Source of the DNA: Glandiceps talaboti
Lineage: Eukaryota; Hemichordata; Enteropneusta; Spengelidae
Assembly: GCF_964340395.1 (NCBI RefSeq)
Contig: NC_135549.1
Location: forward strand, 22,875,342 to 22,939,341
DNA length: 64,000 nt
Reading direction: 5' to 3'
Numbering within the stretch: position 1 is the first letter of the stretch; the number at the start of each line of letters is the position of its first letter. Positions 1 through 10,474 of this stretch are shown here, piece by piece. The translations under genes and the position numbers were made by a program. Below the pieces are notes generated by a model. It worked only from the letters and a program-made list of their open reading frames with translations, was not told where the DNA came from and did not search any database.

Positions 1-871
1 ATCATTTTATGCCATAGTCTAGTTATAGGAAAAACAAAAAGATTGTATAGTTTGGCCACTAGGAGTGCTGTTTGGAAGTGACGGTCATAACAGTTGCGTA
101 CTACAGCTGCCGTTGAAAAAATCATCATTTCCCAGTGTTTCATAAGAAAAGTTGTGTGTATTCTAAACCATTTAAAACATTCTAACTTTGTTTCCAATGA
201 TATAATTTTTTAGGAATTCATAAAAGTTGTTTAGTCAAATTTCATTGACTTCAAATGCTTAATGTTTTCTCATGTGGGGCACCCTTGAAGATGGTGTACT
301 CGCCCTTGTTTGTGAATATGGATTTGGTTCAAATGTTTGACAACTCCAAAATTCAGGAATTCAGGAATTTTCTCCTCTCACTTATGAAAGCATATGCAAG
401 CAACAACCTGTCTTTATCGTAGTCAAAAACCAAACTATAAAGTAACCTCCAATATGTTATAAACTTTTAAAATAATAAAGATGATGAATGTTTATATGAA
501 TAAAACTATTTGTGGTTCTTTTTTGAAATTAGAAGAATGATTGCAATATGAGTGTTGAAAAATAAACCAGAAACTGAGATGTTTTGAAGCTTCTCTACTC
601 CTCTGCTCAAGTATGCCTCTAGAGGGCGTTGTGCAGATTCGGTGTATATCCATATCATAACACCCACTACAACTTGCCTATCATGTTAGCCCCCACCCTT
701 TGTAAACACACAAAATGAAATTTCCAGAGGATACATTTAAAAAGGAAAGTAACACCTCTCTTCACCAGAGCTTTAAGCAATACACCCCTATATCTGTGTA
801 CAGCATAGCATGGAACACACTGTAACAACAGTCTGACAATTTGGAATTACTTTCATCATACAGAAACTCAC
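1..871 (-). other. THOC7 intron 3 (partial)
   Basis: This stretch follows the third THOC7 exon on the minus strand and runs off the window. No exon matching the next part of THOC7 was found, so the remaining exons lie beyond the left edge. It contains a CTCF-like core at 616-629 (CCTCTAGAGGGCGT) and otherwise nothing recognisable. Confidence 0.7.
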
Positions 872-2676
872 CTATATCTTTGTAAATCTGTTCATATTTG
901 GTCATTTCTTTCAGGTTCATATCATAAACCATCTGTGTCTTGGCCATTGAGAATTCACATTGTGCCAAGGTGGACAGCATACGTTTGTAAGTGCCAGTGC
1001 TACATTAAAAACAAAACAACAACATATAAATATTTTCCTATTTCAATGGTTAGGGACTCATTTGATAGAGATCATTGTGGGAGACACACCATAAAAACCA
1101 TGCCTTTTCAACTTCATAAAGCCAGTTATACATTAAACCTAATAGGGAACTTGCAAACCTGCCATGTTGAATGCTGCATCATGGGAAATGTGATAATAAA
1201 TACTCATCAATTAGTATTGTAAACTATGTTAATACATTGTTTGTAACCACAAATAATCAATTCATAGTTACCCTGACCATTATGGGAGGTTTATTTTATC
1301 GGTCGCTCCAGATTAGGTATTTTACGATAACCTCAGATAATCCCATAGTCCTTTGCGTCTGAGCATGCTCAGTCTGGATTGCAAGTTCCCTATTTCAACC
1401 CTGCAATGACTTGGTTTCTGTAACTCTGTAACTGCACCCTATTATAGGTTAAATAATATCCACCTTCTAATTCTCTGAAATTTAACTTTGAACTGCATAT
1501 TGATTTCATAGCATTTGGACTCCTATCACAGGTGTGTAATTATGGGGACAATACTGCAGTTCAGGCTTGTAGCATACAGCAATCTATATTACCGCAATAC
1601 TGGACTGTGTGTACACTATACTTCTATTGGTATAAAGTCTTTTTGACCCACAACAAAATTTGGCTATCATTAGAGGGCACACTGATGACAAATATAAAGT
1701 AGGTAAATACAACCCTATCACTAAACATGTGGCAGAGAAGTACACATTTAGAAGAACAGAATGAAATTTACACCACACATATCAGCACCTGGTATACTGT
1801 GATATATAAACTACCGGTATATAAACTATATGTAGGTGTAGCAAACATGCATTGAGAACATGCGGCAAGCTTTTAAGTTCTACGTATTTAGTTATGTGGC
1901 ATATGTTTGAGGTTTCTATTTACATGACATTGACATGATTATGTTGTTAATATTTCATTTTTTAAGTAGCTCCATCATACATGTATGAAATCCTGTGGAA
2001 AGAAAAGTGAAATATTTGTAGCCTCACCATTCTTCCTCTGATCCACTTGATTGACACCATTTAGTAAAAGTTTTCAACAAATTACTTATTCTTCTATCAT
2101 CACCTCCTCCATCGCCATCAATTAGCAGTCGTTTACGAATGATATCGTCTAGAGGAAATAATGTGAAAAAAGATAGGAAAATCACAATGGTTTACCACAC
2201 GGGGGCGCAGTCTTCGAACGAACGCGCTTCAACTATCTCGCGATCAACCGCGGCTGGACTATTCAGAGGAAGAGAACGGATGCGGGTGGTATAACTCGTT
2301 GCAGGTAAGTGTAGTAACGTAATCTCTCTATATTTTCAAAGTGATTTCGACAAATAACTAGAAGTACATGACTTTAATTACTTCTACATCTACTTGAAAC
2401 AAGAAGTCCTTCGATAAAAAGCGCACAGCTCGAGGTACTGATCAATGTGTTCACTCTCGCTTCGTTGACTTTTGTTTGTTGGCTAGGGAAAGGGACCATC
2501 CTTGAAATTAACCGAACGGTCCACCAAAAATTAAAGTAAAATAGTGATCTATACTACTTGTTATCAATCAAACGAGTGAAAGACAAAATAGGTGACTTGG
2601 GGCACAATGGACGTGTAGAAACCCAATTTGAACATATCGTCACGCTCAACTCACCGTCAGTGATGGAGGCAGCCAT
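872..2676 (-). CDS. THOC7: THO complex subunit 7, 5' exons (partial gene)
   Basis: THOC7 is a subunit of the nuclear THO/TREX complex that couples transcription to mRNA packaging and export. Three coding exons are visible. Exon 1 (2676-2655) encodes MAASITD. Exon 2 (2148-2028) encodes a segment beginning DIIRKRLLIDGDGGGDDRRI, which is almost the same as the vertebrate THOC7 N-terminus. Exon 3 (999-872) encodes the segment with MLSTLAQCEFSMAKTQ and YDMNLKEMTKYEQIYKDI. Donors are G|GTGAGT, G|GTGAGG and G|GTGAGT; acceptors are CTCTAG and TGTAG. Phases join without a break (22, 121 and 128 nt) and give about 90 residues of a protein usually near 200. The missing part, mostly coiled coil, lies left of the window. 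The start codon sits in AAAATGGCTGCC, a YY1-like element. Intron 2 carries a small MITE at 1145-1390. Recognition rests on family memory and was not searched. Confidence 0.95.
1143..1392 (+). mobile_element. MITE family C copy 1, in THOC7 intron 2
   Basis: A 246-bp element (1145-1390) is bounded by inverted GGGAACTTGCAA ends (right end reads TTGCAAGTTCCC) and flanked by TA on both sides. A second copy in the opposite orientation lies at 17698-17944. The interiors of the two copies align along most of their length, for example around ATCATGGGA and GTTACCCTGA versus their complements. There is no coding capacity. TA duplication and short inverted ends would suit a Tc1/mariner-like non-autonomous element, but the TA is also part of a palindromic TAGGGAAC end, so the superfamily is uncertain. 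Confidence 0.75.
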
Positions 2677-2830
2677 TTTGAGATAACGCGCTATCCCAAA
2701 ATGCCTTGCAGTAAACAGGTACTAAGTCGACGTGACTTGTGTTGATTTCCGCAACGACTGACCCATATTTATTGAAAATACTCGTAACAAAAATCATTGT
2801 GAAAATCACAGGTGAGCTTCATTCCATTGA
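2149..2830. promoter_or_regulatory. Divergent THOC7 / plus-strand promoter region
   Basis: This is the CpG-richest part of the left half. Just upstream of the THOC7 start is CCCAAAATGCCTTGCA (2695-2710), a full match to the ZNF143/Staf consensus, a factor typical of bidirectional promoters. A YY1-like AAAATGGCTGCC overlaps the THOC7 ATG. A CTCF-like CCACACGGGGGCGC lies at 2195-2208. Two plausible plus-strand non-coding first exons are present: one ending GCAG at 2304 followed by GTAAGT, inside THOC7 intron 1, and one ending ACAG at 2811 followed by GTGAGC. Either could splice to the ATXN7 start-codon exon, which follows a strong acceptor at 25000. The factor matches are direct; promoter activity and splicing are inferred. 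Confidence 0.6.
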
Positions 2831-5600
2831 ACTTTAACGTATTTAGGAAATATTTCTGTCACCATTCTTTGAACTTTGGTAACAGTGAGATGCACGTACA
2901 TCACCAGTGCATACTATAAGTGTACATGTACATACGTACGTAACTACACTACAGTACCATCCACAATGACAATATTATGTAACTCCCAGACGGAGTAGTT
3001 TGAAATCTCTCATAATAATTGTTCTCATTTCATTTGTCAGAATTCAACAGTTTGTTTAAGGTGGCCTCGTTTTAGTTTTGCCGTACAAGAAATTTGTGTG
3101 ATGAATTGCCCACATTGGCACAATAATGATCATCATAGTTATGAATATCACATTGTTTATACTTCGACAGTACCAACGTTACACTTCACTCAAAACATAT
3201 CAATGCTATTGTTTGATTGTTATCGTTTTGCTAAAGTAAATATAGTTGATTGACCAACATTGACACTGTAGCAGGTCAGTATTTTCTCCAGGACTTCTTT
3301 TTTAAAAGTTGTACGTTTATTGTTTGGAGTAAGAAAGTTTAGTTCATCCACACTTTTACTACTACCAATTAGTTAAATTCTAAGGAGGAATCATTGAATG
3401 TTAAAATTGCCGTGTGTTCATTAAAATATCCCAGTAATAGGATGAAAATTATGTACACCAAATATTACAATGTCAAAATTATAATTTTACATTTTAATAT
3501 TTCATTTTCAAAAACACATACGGGCTGTGATATTGATAATTATGGTTTTGGTTTCAACGTACAAAAGATTCCTTGCGTGAAAGTTAAAGTGCACTGGAGT
3601 TAAGAATGTGGATAGTAGATGGGTAGATAACATTTCATCAACTCGTCAGCAGACCTATGGAAAATCACCCGACGATAAGTATATATACATGTAGACCAAA
3701 CCACATGTACAATTGGTCAGCTGAAAATCCAGTGTATATAATGCCAAGAAGGTATCACAACTGAATGATAATATGTACATGATTTTTATGAAAAGCATAC
3801 CTTGCCAGAGTAAGTGCTCAAAGCACTGTACAGTTCTGGGTACCTGCAATTGCATTTTACTGAGAGGGTCAAAAATAGAACAAGAATGTTGACTTAATTA
3901 TTCCTACACGTGCCAGCCTATAGGGTGTGGAGCGGAAGTTACAGTGTTGACCCAATCTAAAATTCAGTGTAGTGAACTTGATCAAAAAAAGAAAAGAACA
4001 AACGACAATAAATGTAAGAGCTAAATAAAAGAAATTGTGCCGAGTTCACTATATTTGATTTTAATCTGATTGACTATTTATGACACACCTAGGTGGTAAA
4101 TTCTATTGCAGGTACAATAATATTGAGAATTTATTTACCCCTTGCACAGATTGATAACTATGTCCTGCAGATAAAATGATTATAACATACAAGTTATATT
4201 TGTCAACTCCCAGACTGGTTGGAGTTGACAAAACTGTACTGCCCCTAAACACACAAGATTACATGAACATCCACAAAACCAGAACAATCTGTCCTACCAG
4301 GTTCCCATTGCGTTGACTGAGGCATATTGTTTTTTCAAATCTTACCCAAGGATTTGATGAATTTTAGTCTTTCAGGCACAGATAGCTAGTGACGATTTAT
4401 TTACTTCCTATGTGTATTGTCGTTTTTTCTTTTTTTTTCTTTGAGCACCCGATATCTACATCTGATGTATTACCATACGAGTTCACGTCAAAATCTTGTA
4501 CTATGTGTAATCAACCAGAATTTGTCTTACAATATAACACCCAAAAAATAACAAATAACAAACAATACTACCGGTAGTACATGTACATCATTGTCTGCGC
4601 TCTATGCTTGAGCTCTTTTTAAACAGTGTTCTGAGTTACCTGTATGTTTTGGTGCATTCGTCGCATTCTCAGTGGTTGAGTAAATCCACTCAGCACTCGA
4701 GTTTCATACGAGAACTCCTATGGCATATCAGATGTACATGTAGGTACAAGGCACTCACAGAACAAAAAAGAACAAATGCCAAGTTGATAAAAGTAGGCAA
4801 CAGATGAGTAATCAGTAAAATCAGATTGTAATTAGATTGGGCACAAATGTGGTTCTTGTCTTACCCAAGGACTTCCAACCATTCAGAAACAAATGGCAGT
4901 ATCAAGGCTCAAAAGTGAAACTTGTAACTTGTAGATTCCAAGTCAACACAGTGTACTATACTGTAACCATAACGATTTAACTACATCATGACTCCTAATA
5001 CATAAAGAGCCAAGGCTACACCATGTACTAGAAGGACATCACCTTGGACTCACCTTGTGGCTAAATTGACATGATTCAATTACTACTAATAGCTATTCAT
5101 AGTGAATTGAATTAGTAAATTCCCTCTATGTTGTTCAATGATCTGGAAATTGACTTTAACACCCCCCCCTCTCTCTTATACAGAAAAAGTTGAACATGTA
5201 GAGAGGGGTGGTGGTTCTTTATAAAGATAGTCTTGGGCGAACTGGATGATGGATGCACACACAATTACCTTGAAATTCCTGTTACAATACACACATGCAC
5301 ATTTGTCTGCTGTAGTGTATGTATAATAACATGTAGAAAGCTGCAATTATGTATTTCTCTATATAAATCACAGTGTGAATCCAGAAGTAAAATGATAAAT
5401 TCAACCTACAATTTGTGTAAAATTCATATTTTGTACATGAATTAAAGGTAGGACCTTGACCTACAAAGGGGAGATTCAATGTTAGATTGGGTCAGTGGGA
5501 TCACTGCATTGTACCTCAGACCACTATAGGGAATTTGTAGCTGGAGATATATGTATGTATACAACTTGAATGTGTCTAATGTGATGGATGTGAGTTACAG
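2831..5600. other. Non-coding, no feature recognised
   Basis: AT-rich unique sequence with no exon, long open frame or clear repeat. It contains only a short C/CT tract at 5161-5177. If ATXN7 transcription starts at the divergent promoter, this is part of its first intron. Confidence 0.5.
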
Positions 5601-5601
5601 C

Positions 5602-6430
5602 TCCTTAATCTATTGATGAAGTATTGGAGATGTGAGATTAGTGCTAGATTAATATTGGGATGTGAGATTATAGTGCTTTAATAGATTAACATTGGGATGT
5701 GAGATTAGTGCTAGATAAATATTGGGATGTGAGATTAGTGCTAGATTAATATTGGGATGTGAGATTAGTGCTAGATTAATATTGGGATGTGAGATTATAG
5801 TGCTAGATTAATATTGGGGATGTGAGATTAGTGCTAGATAATATTGGGATGTGAGATTAGTGCTAGATTAATATTGGGATGTGAGATTATAGTGCTAGAT
5901 TAATATTGGGATGTGAGATTAGTGCTAGATTAATATTGGGATGTGAGATTATAGTGCTAGATTAATATTGGGATGTGAGATTAGTGCTAGATTAATATTG
6001 GGATGTGAGATTAGTGCTAGATTAATATTGGGATGTGAGATTAGTGCTAGATTAATATTGGGATGTGAGATTATAGTGCTAGATTAATATTGGGATGTGA
6101 GATTATAGTGCTAGATTAATATTGGGATGTGAGATTAGTGCTAGATTAATATTGGGATGTGAGATTAGTGCTAGATTAATATTGGGATGTGACATTATAG
6201 TGCTAGATTAATATTGGGATGTGAGATTAGTGCTAGATTAATATTGGGATGTGAGATTAGTGTTAGATTAATATTGGGGATGTGAGATTAGTGCTAGATT
6301 AATATTGGGATGTGAGATTAGTGCTAGATTAATATTGGCACCTGAGATTATAGTGCTAGATTAATATTGGGATGTGAGATTAGTGCTAGATTAATATTGG
6401 CACCTGAGATTATAGTGCTAGGTTGCTGTA
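5602..6430. repeat. 30/32-bp minisatellite
   Basis: About 27 tandem copies of a unit containing TTAATATTGGGATGTGAGAT followed by TAGTGCTAGA. Units come in two lengths, 30 bp (GATTAGTGC) and 32 bp (GATTATAGTGC), interspersed without a simple order. The last units degrade (GGCACCTGAG replaces GGGATGTGAG). No spacer-repeat structure and no coding potential. Confidence 0.95.
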
Positions 6431-6827
6431 ACTATGTGCAGGCATGCATGGTTTAATCTTTCATTATGGCAACATCCATAGACACATGACATGTATATCA
6501 GGTTGATGAGAATTGTTACTGTTATTAATTCCACAACTAATTACCATCAATATCACTAAGTCTATGCTAGGAAGGATTGAGTACACTAGGTATCAGAAGT
6601 TTAAGCCCTAGAGCCATAACTCTTGATGCTAATGTTCAAATTAAAAGGGGTGGGGGGGGGGGGTTACAAAACTGATTGGATCATGGAATTTCTTCAATCC
6701 TTGAATTTGTTCATCAGTGGTAATGTGTAACATTAATAGTTTCACTTTAACAACTTAAAGTCTGCCAATCAGAACAGGTGAATCACAATTACTCGTAGGT
6801 AAAAAATTAGCCTTTCATAAGGCCGAA
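6431..6827. other. Non-coding with oligo-G tract
   Basis: Unique sequence with a run of about 12 G at 6650-6662. Nothing else recognised. Confidence 0.5.
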
Positions 6828-7157
6828 AAAAAAATTGTTTGTTCCGGTCACCCAACCCCACCTAGTTTTTCACTGCTGACCTAAACTTTTTTTGTGTATT
6901 TATTGAGGAAAAAAAAAAATTGTGAAGTCTTGCGAGAAATAGTAGGCGACGGAAACGTAAAAAGACAAAATAAAACTGTTCTTCCAATCTGTAATGGCTG
7001 TACGGATTGGAAAGAAACCAATAACACAGAGACCATATGGAAAACAACAGAAAATATAACTACCTGAACTAGATACTCTCACTGGAAAAATAAAAAACAA
7101 CAAGAAAATGTACATACCCCACCTATTCTGAAATCGGAACCACACAATTTTTTTTAG
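6828..7157 (+). mobile_element. MITE family D copy 1
   Basis: A 330-bp non-coding repeat starts near AAAATTGTTTGTTCCGG and ends near GGAACCACACAATTTT, so the ends are inverted repeats of each other. It aligns along its length with 21066-21428 in the same orientation and with 59566-59870 in reverse. Shared blocks include CTGTTCTTCCAATCTGTAAT, CATATGGAAAACAACAG and CCCCACCTATT. The open frames on the minus strand here are by-products. Confidence 0.8.
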
Positions 7158-8275
7158 GCCAAATTGCCCTAAATGTGGCATTCACAGGGTATATTTTTTG
7201 TCATTTTCAAATTACAGGTTACATATGTACACATTTATATAGAATAGTACAGTGTAGTTTTGCATAGATACTGGAGTAAAACTTGAATTCCTGCTGTAGA
7301 AACATGCTTCCAGAAGTTTTTAAACATATTTTATTTGCTGTCCATACTCAATATATACAAATATGTGTGTATAAAGTGAATTATATTCATATCAGATAGG
7401 GCAAAAGTGTGCAACAAAGATTTGTTTGAAATTGCATCAAAAGTCACATTTTTATGTGTAAAATTTGAGTGAGAATTTAATCTATGCTGTTTAAAAAATG
7501 CTTTGCCCTATTAATAATCTCTCGTTAGATTCATTGGCAGTAAGCTCTTTCTGAACAGAGTGAAATTATATGAATATCTACCAAATGTAGGTCAGAGTAT
7601 ATTGTGATTACATTAATAACATTCTACTATGAATAACTTAAATTACACACATTTTGGTATATTCCCATTAATTAATGTCATGAATATCAACATGCCACAA
7701 GCTATTTGTCTTTCAACATGCCACCAGCTATTTTTCTTCATTTATTGATATTTAGTCCAAATAAAAAAAGTGTGTTTCTGATAACCCGACTCACCCTAGT
7801 TTATGCATAGACCCTATACCCTTTCGTGTAGGGTCTATGGTTTAAGCCACCAACCCTTAACATTTTTACATGCAAAAATGTAAAATTATGACAGTTTACA
7901 TGTACTTCTATTTCCATGTAGATTTTGTTGCGAAAGTATCTTTGGTCACTTTTGAAAATCACCTTTCAGAGAGAAACCGTGTCTTTTCAGTCAACAGCAT
8001 AGTCTGCATTTTGTGTTTGTCTACTTCTGAATCACATAATTGTCTTCATTTACTTCTTTTACACCTCATCAACTGTTACAGAAATATTGTGAGCATTGAG
8101 TATCATCTCCTTGGGTCGAAGTAATTAAAGAAATAATAAAATAAATTAAAATAAAATAAAATCCCGACCTACCTACCCAATTTTCTGAAGTCATGTTATT
8201 GGAAACAAGCATTTTTTTTTTAATTTTTGCCTTATTGATATTTTTTTATTAGTATATACTTGTTTCTTATGGATG
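7158..8275. other. Non-coding with a short hairpin and duplication
   Basis: Contains a 26-bp direct duplication around CAACATGCCAC at 7688-7738. There is also a perfect short inverted repeat CATAGACCCTA / TAGGGTCTATG at about 7806-7840. No exon recognised. Confidence 0.5.
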
Positions 8276-8325
8276 GAGGTGGGGGTTGGGGGTTGGGGGG
8301 TAGATGGGGGTTGGAGGGGGTTATT
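8276..8325 (+). other. G-quadruplex-prone tract
   Basis: At least five runs of 4-6 G separated by 2-5 bases (GGGGGTTGGGGGTTGGGGGG and on). This meets the usual sequence rule for an intramolecular G-quadruplex on the plus strand. Function unknown. Confidence 0.7.
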
Positions 8326-8516
8326 ATAAATGGAGAAAGTACTATCCTTCAAGGAATTTCTAAACAATTCTTATAATATTGGATTAAAATCTTTTCAATT
8401 TGTGTATTTTTTTTAAACAGAAAATTTGTAATTTCAGTGTTGATTTTGTTTATTCTGTGTTCTTTGTTTCCTTGAAATGTTTTAGAACTAAAAAATACTA
8501 TGACAGCACCCCATGA

Positions 8517-8790
8517 CATGTGAGTGCAAGTCTGGTGTACTTGGGGTATTTGCATGAGTGCTTGCAGCGTTCTCTGTGCCTCTACGGGGTTCTGTTATTA
8601 ATAATTCGTATGTTTCTCAGAAATGGCAAATTTCCATAAAAATCTACAGCACGACTTCATGTGCAGCGAATGATCACATCCTCATTTGCATATCATTTGC
8701 ATGCAGGTATTTGTTTTCTGTATTGCACTGCAGTGAAAATTCTACGAGTATGCAAGTGCACCAGTGCAAGTATAATCTCTGGTACATATG
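8517..8790 (+). mobile_element. Dispersed repeat family A copy 1
   Basis: This copy is recognised by GTACTTGGGGTATTTGCA, GGTTCTGTTATTA, TCCTCATTTGCATATCATTT and GTGCAAGTATAATCTCTGG. The same blocks occur in the same order at 23262-23562 and 29772-30146, and in reverse at 40258-40540. This copy has lost part of the central palindrome seen at 29.8 kb. It is non-coding, and the element type is not identified. Confidence 0.7.
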
Positions 8791-9218
8791 TATTAATACT
8801 TTTGCTTGTTGACAATTTTGCATATTTTTGAGTCAGAAAAATCAGAAAAAATCAGATGAGTTTATGAAATGACAAGGATCAGTCCAACTACAGTATGATG
8901 TCCAAAAGAACTCAAAGTCAAGTCTTGAAAGGAATGGGTTGGCAATGATGATACAAGACACCACAAATGGTTTAAAATAAATAGACTCTGTGCAACAAAA
9001 CTAATTATGATAGAATCTTGAAAACTACTGCGTGTAAAATTTGCATGATAAGTGATATCCGTGATAAATAAGATAAACCTTCTTTTCAGTTTAATTCACA
9101 TTATTGTTTCAAAGCAACAACAGAAAACAAGAAAATAGCAATGATCACTTTCTTGATAATTTAATAGCTCCTGTCACAACCACTCACATGTACTGTCAAA
9201 TTATCTTCAACCATTTAT
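8791..9218. other. Non-coding, no feature recognised
   Basis: AT-rich unique sequence between two dispersed repeats. Nothing recognised. Confidence 0.5.
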
Positions 9219-9645
9219 GGGAAGATCGCGCAATGTCACACAAGCTCACCGTCAATAAGAGAACTTCATTCGCTTAGGGTTGGAGGGGGTCTGGCATCAA
9301 TGCAATTGCTGAACTTCATTTTCACACTTCTAACCAAATTTCAACAGGAAACTTTCACCCCTTCAAAGATAACAGGTTCTGTATTTACTACTGAGATGTT
9401 GATAAAAATTTTACTTCTAATGTGAGATATGGTGCTGGGTTTCTGGTTGTATATTTACAATCATGTTTTTACATTACATCGATCGTAGTGGTGTGGGACT
9501 GCTACTGTTTTCATTACAGCTTGCCTCATATATAAATGTTTGATGTCGTACTTGTGAATGTTCGTTTAGGGGGAGTGGTGAGGGGGTTTGACCTAAAGAA
9601 ACGATGTTTATTTGGGGAGCTTGTACGACATTGTGCAATCATCCC
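9219..9645 (+). mobile_element. MITE family B copy 1
   Basis: A 427-bp non-coding element with long imperfect inverted ends. The left end reads GGGAAGATCGCGCAATGTCA and the right end, complemented, GGGATGATTGCACAATGTCG; pairing continues through ACAAGCTC. A second copy in reverse orientation lies at 28885-29298 and keeps the same internal order (AGCACC/GGTGCT, CAACATCTCAGTAGTAAATA and its complement). No target duplication could be fixed with confidence. Confidence 0.8.
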
Positions 9646-10049
9646 TAATTAGAATGTGGTATGAACTGATCAATAATGCTCACTTGGGGTATATAATATA
9701 TATCGGTACAAACTAGTTCATGACATTTCTTCTGAATTATGTTTGCTTTGATCTAATAAGCATATGACCTTGAAAGGATTTTACTACCTTAGTGCATATG
9801 AATCATATTAATCTACAAAATGAACTCAATTTCATATCAATTTTACTTTCTCACAGTCATTATTTTTATGTTTTTATATTTGGGCAATAAATCACCAGTC
9901 TTAGAAGTAATTTGCATATAGTGTATACCTTATGATGAATACAAGACATACATACATAGAACTAGATTAATGTATGAATAATATTGTCTGTTCTCCATCA
10001 ACAGAGAATGGGTGTCTGTTACTCTAGTCTAGTCTGGTGCATACTATGA
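9646..10049. other. Non-coding, no feature recognised
   Basis: AT-rich unique sequence. Nothing recognised. Confidence 0.5.
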
Positions 10050-10345
10050 TCATTGCCATGGTATAGACAAATGGATTTCTCTAACACCAAATTTTGTTCT
10101 TAACAGAAATAGTATTAGTTTTTGCTATTGGAGCGTTGATGTAAACTTGATGGCGTTATCGCGTGCTCACATGATTTACTTTCAAAACTTGAGGTTGAGT
10201 TTGTAGTAAACTGAACAAAGTAACCAATTACAACCGCCTGTATCAGTATAGTATGGGATGGATTACTGCTGACATGCACATTTGACTCTTTCTCCCAGCA
10301 GGTGATTTAGCTAGATTTTCAGAGAGAGAGATATCATAGAAAATG
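10050..10345 (-). mobile_element. MITE family E copy 3 (degraded)
   Basis: It shares a core with 46831-47144 in the same orientation: ATTGGAGCGTTGATGTAAAC, GTTATCG, then TTTGTAGTAAACTGA, AAAGTAACCAATTACAA and CCCAGCAGGTGATTTAGCT. The copy at 16618-16940 is the complement and has the best preserved ends. Here the terminal inverted repeats are eroded to ATTTCTCTAA and AGAGAGAT..TAGAAAAT. Non-coding. Confidence 0.65.
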
Positions 10346-10355
10346 AATATGACTA

Positions 10356-10474
10356 CATGTATAGTAGATTGTAAGATACGTCGTGACGTTTCGCCCTCAC
10401 CGGCCTCCTCTCAGGGGTTGGCCAATGTTTGAGGGTGCCCCTGTCACGGCGTACCTTACAGACTACATGTATAG
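10356..10474 (+). mobile_element. Mutator-like hairpin MITE (family F) copy 1 with 9-bp TSD
   Basis: A 101-bp element (10365-10465) begins TAGATTGTAAGATACGTCGT and ends in its near complement, ACGGCGTACCTTACAGACTA. It is flanked by perfect 9-bp direct repeats CATGTATAG at 10356-10364 and 10466-10474. The interior is also self-complementary (CGCCCTCA / TGAGGGTG), so the whole element folds into one hairpin. The 9-bp duplication is typical of Mutator-superfamily transposition. It carries no gene. Confidence 0.85.

Noticed and set aside
5602-6430. CRISPR-like array
   Set aside because: Units are directly adjacent with no unique spacers, and the genome is eukaryotic.
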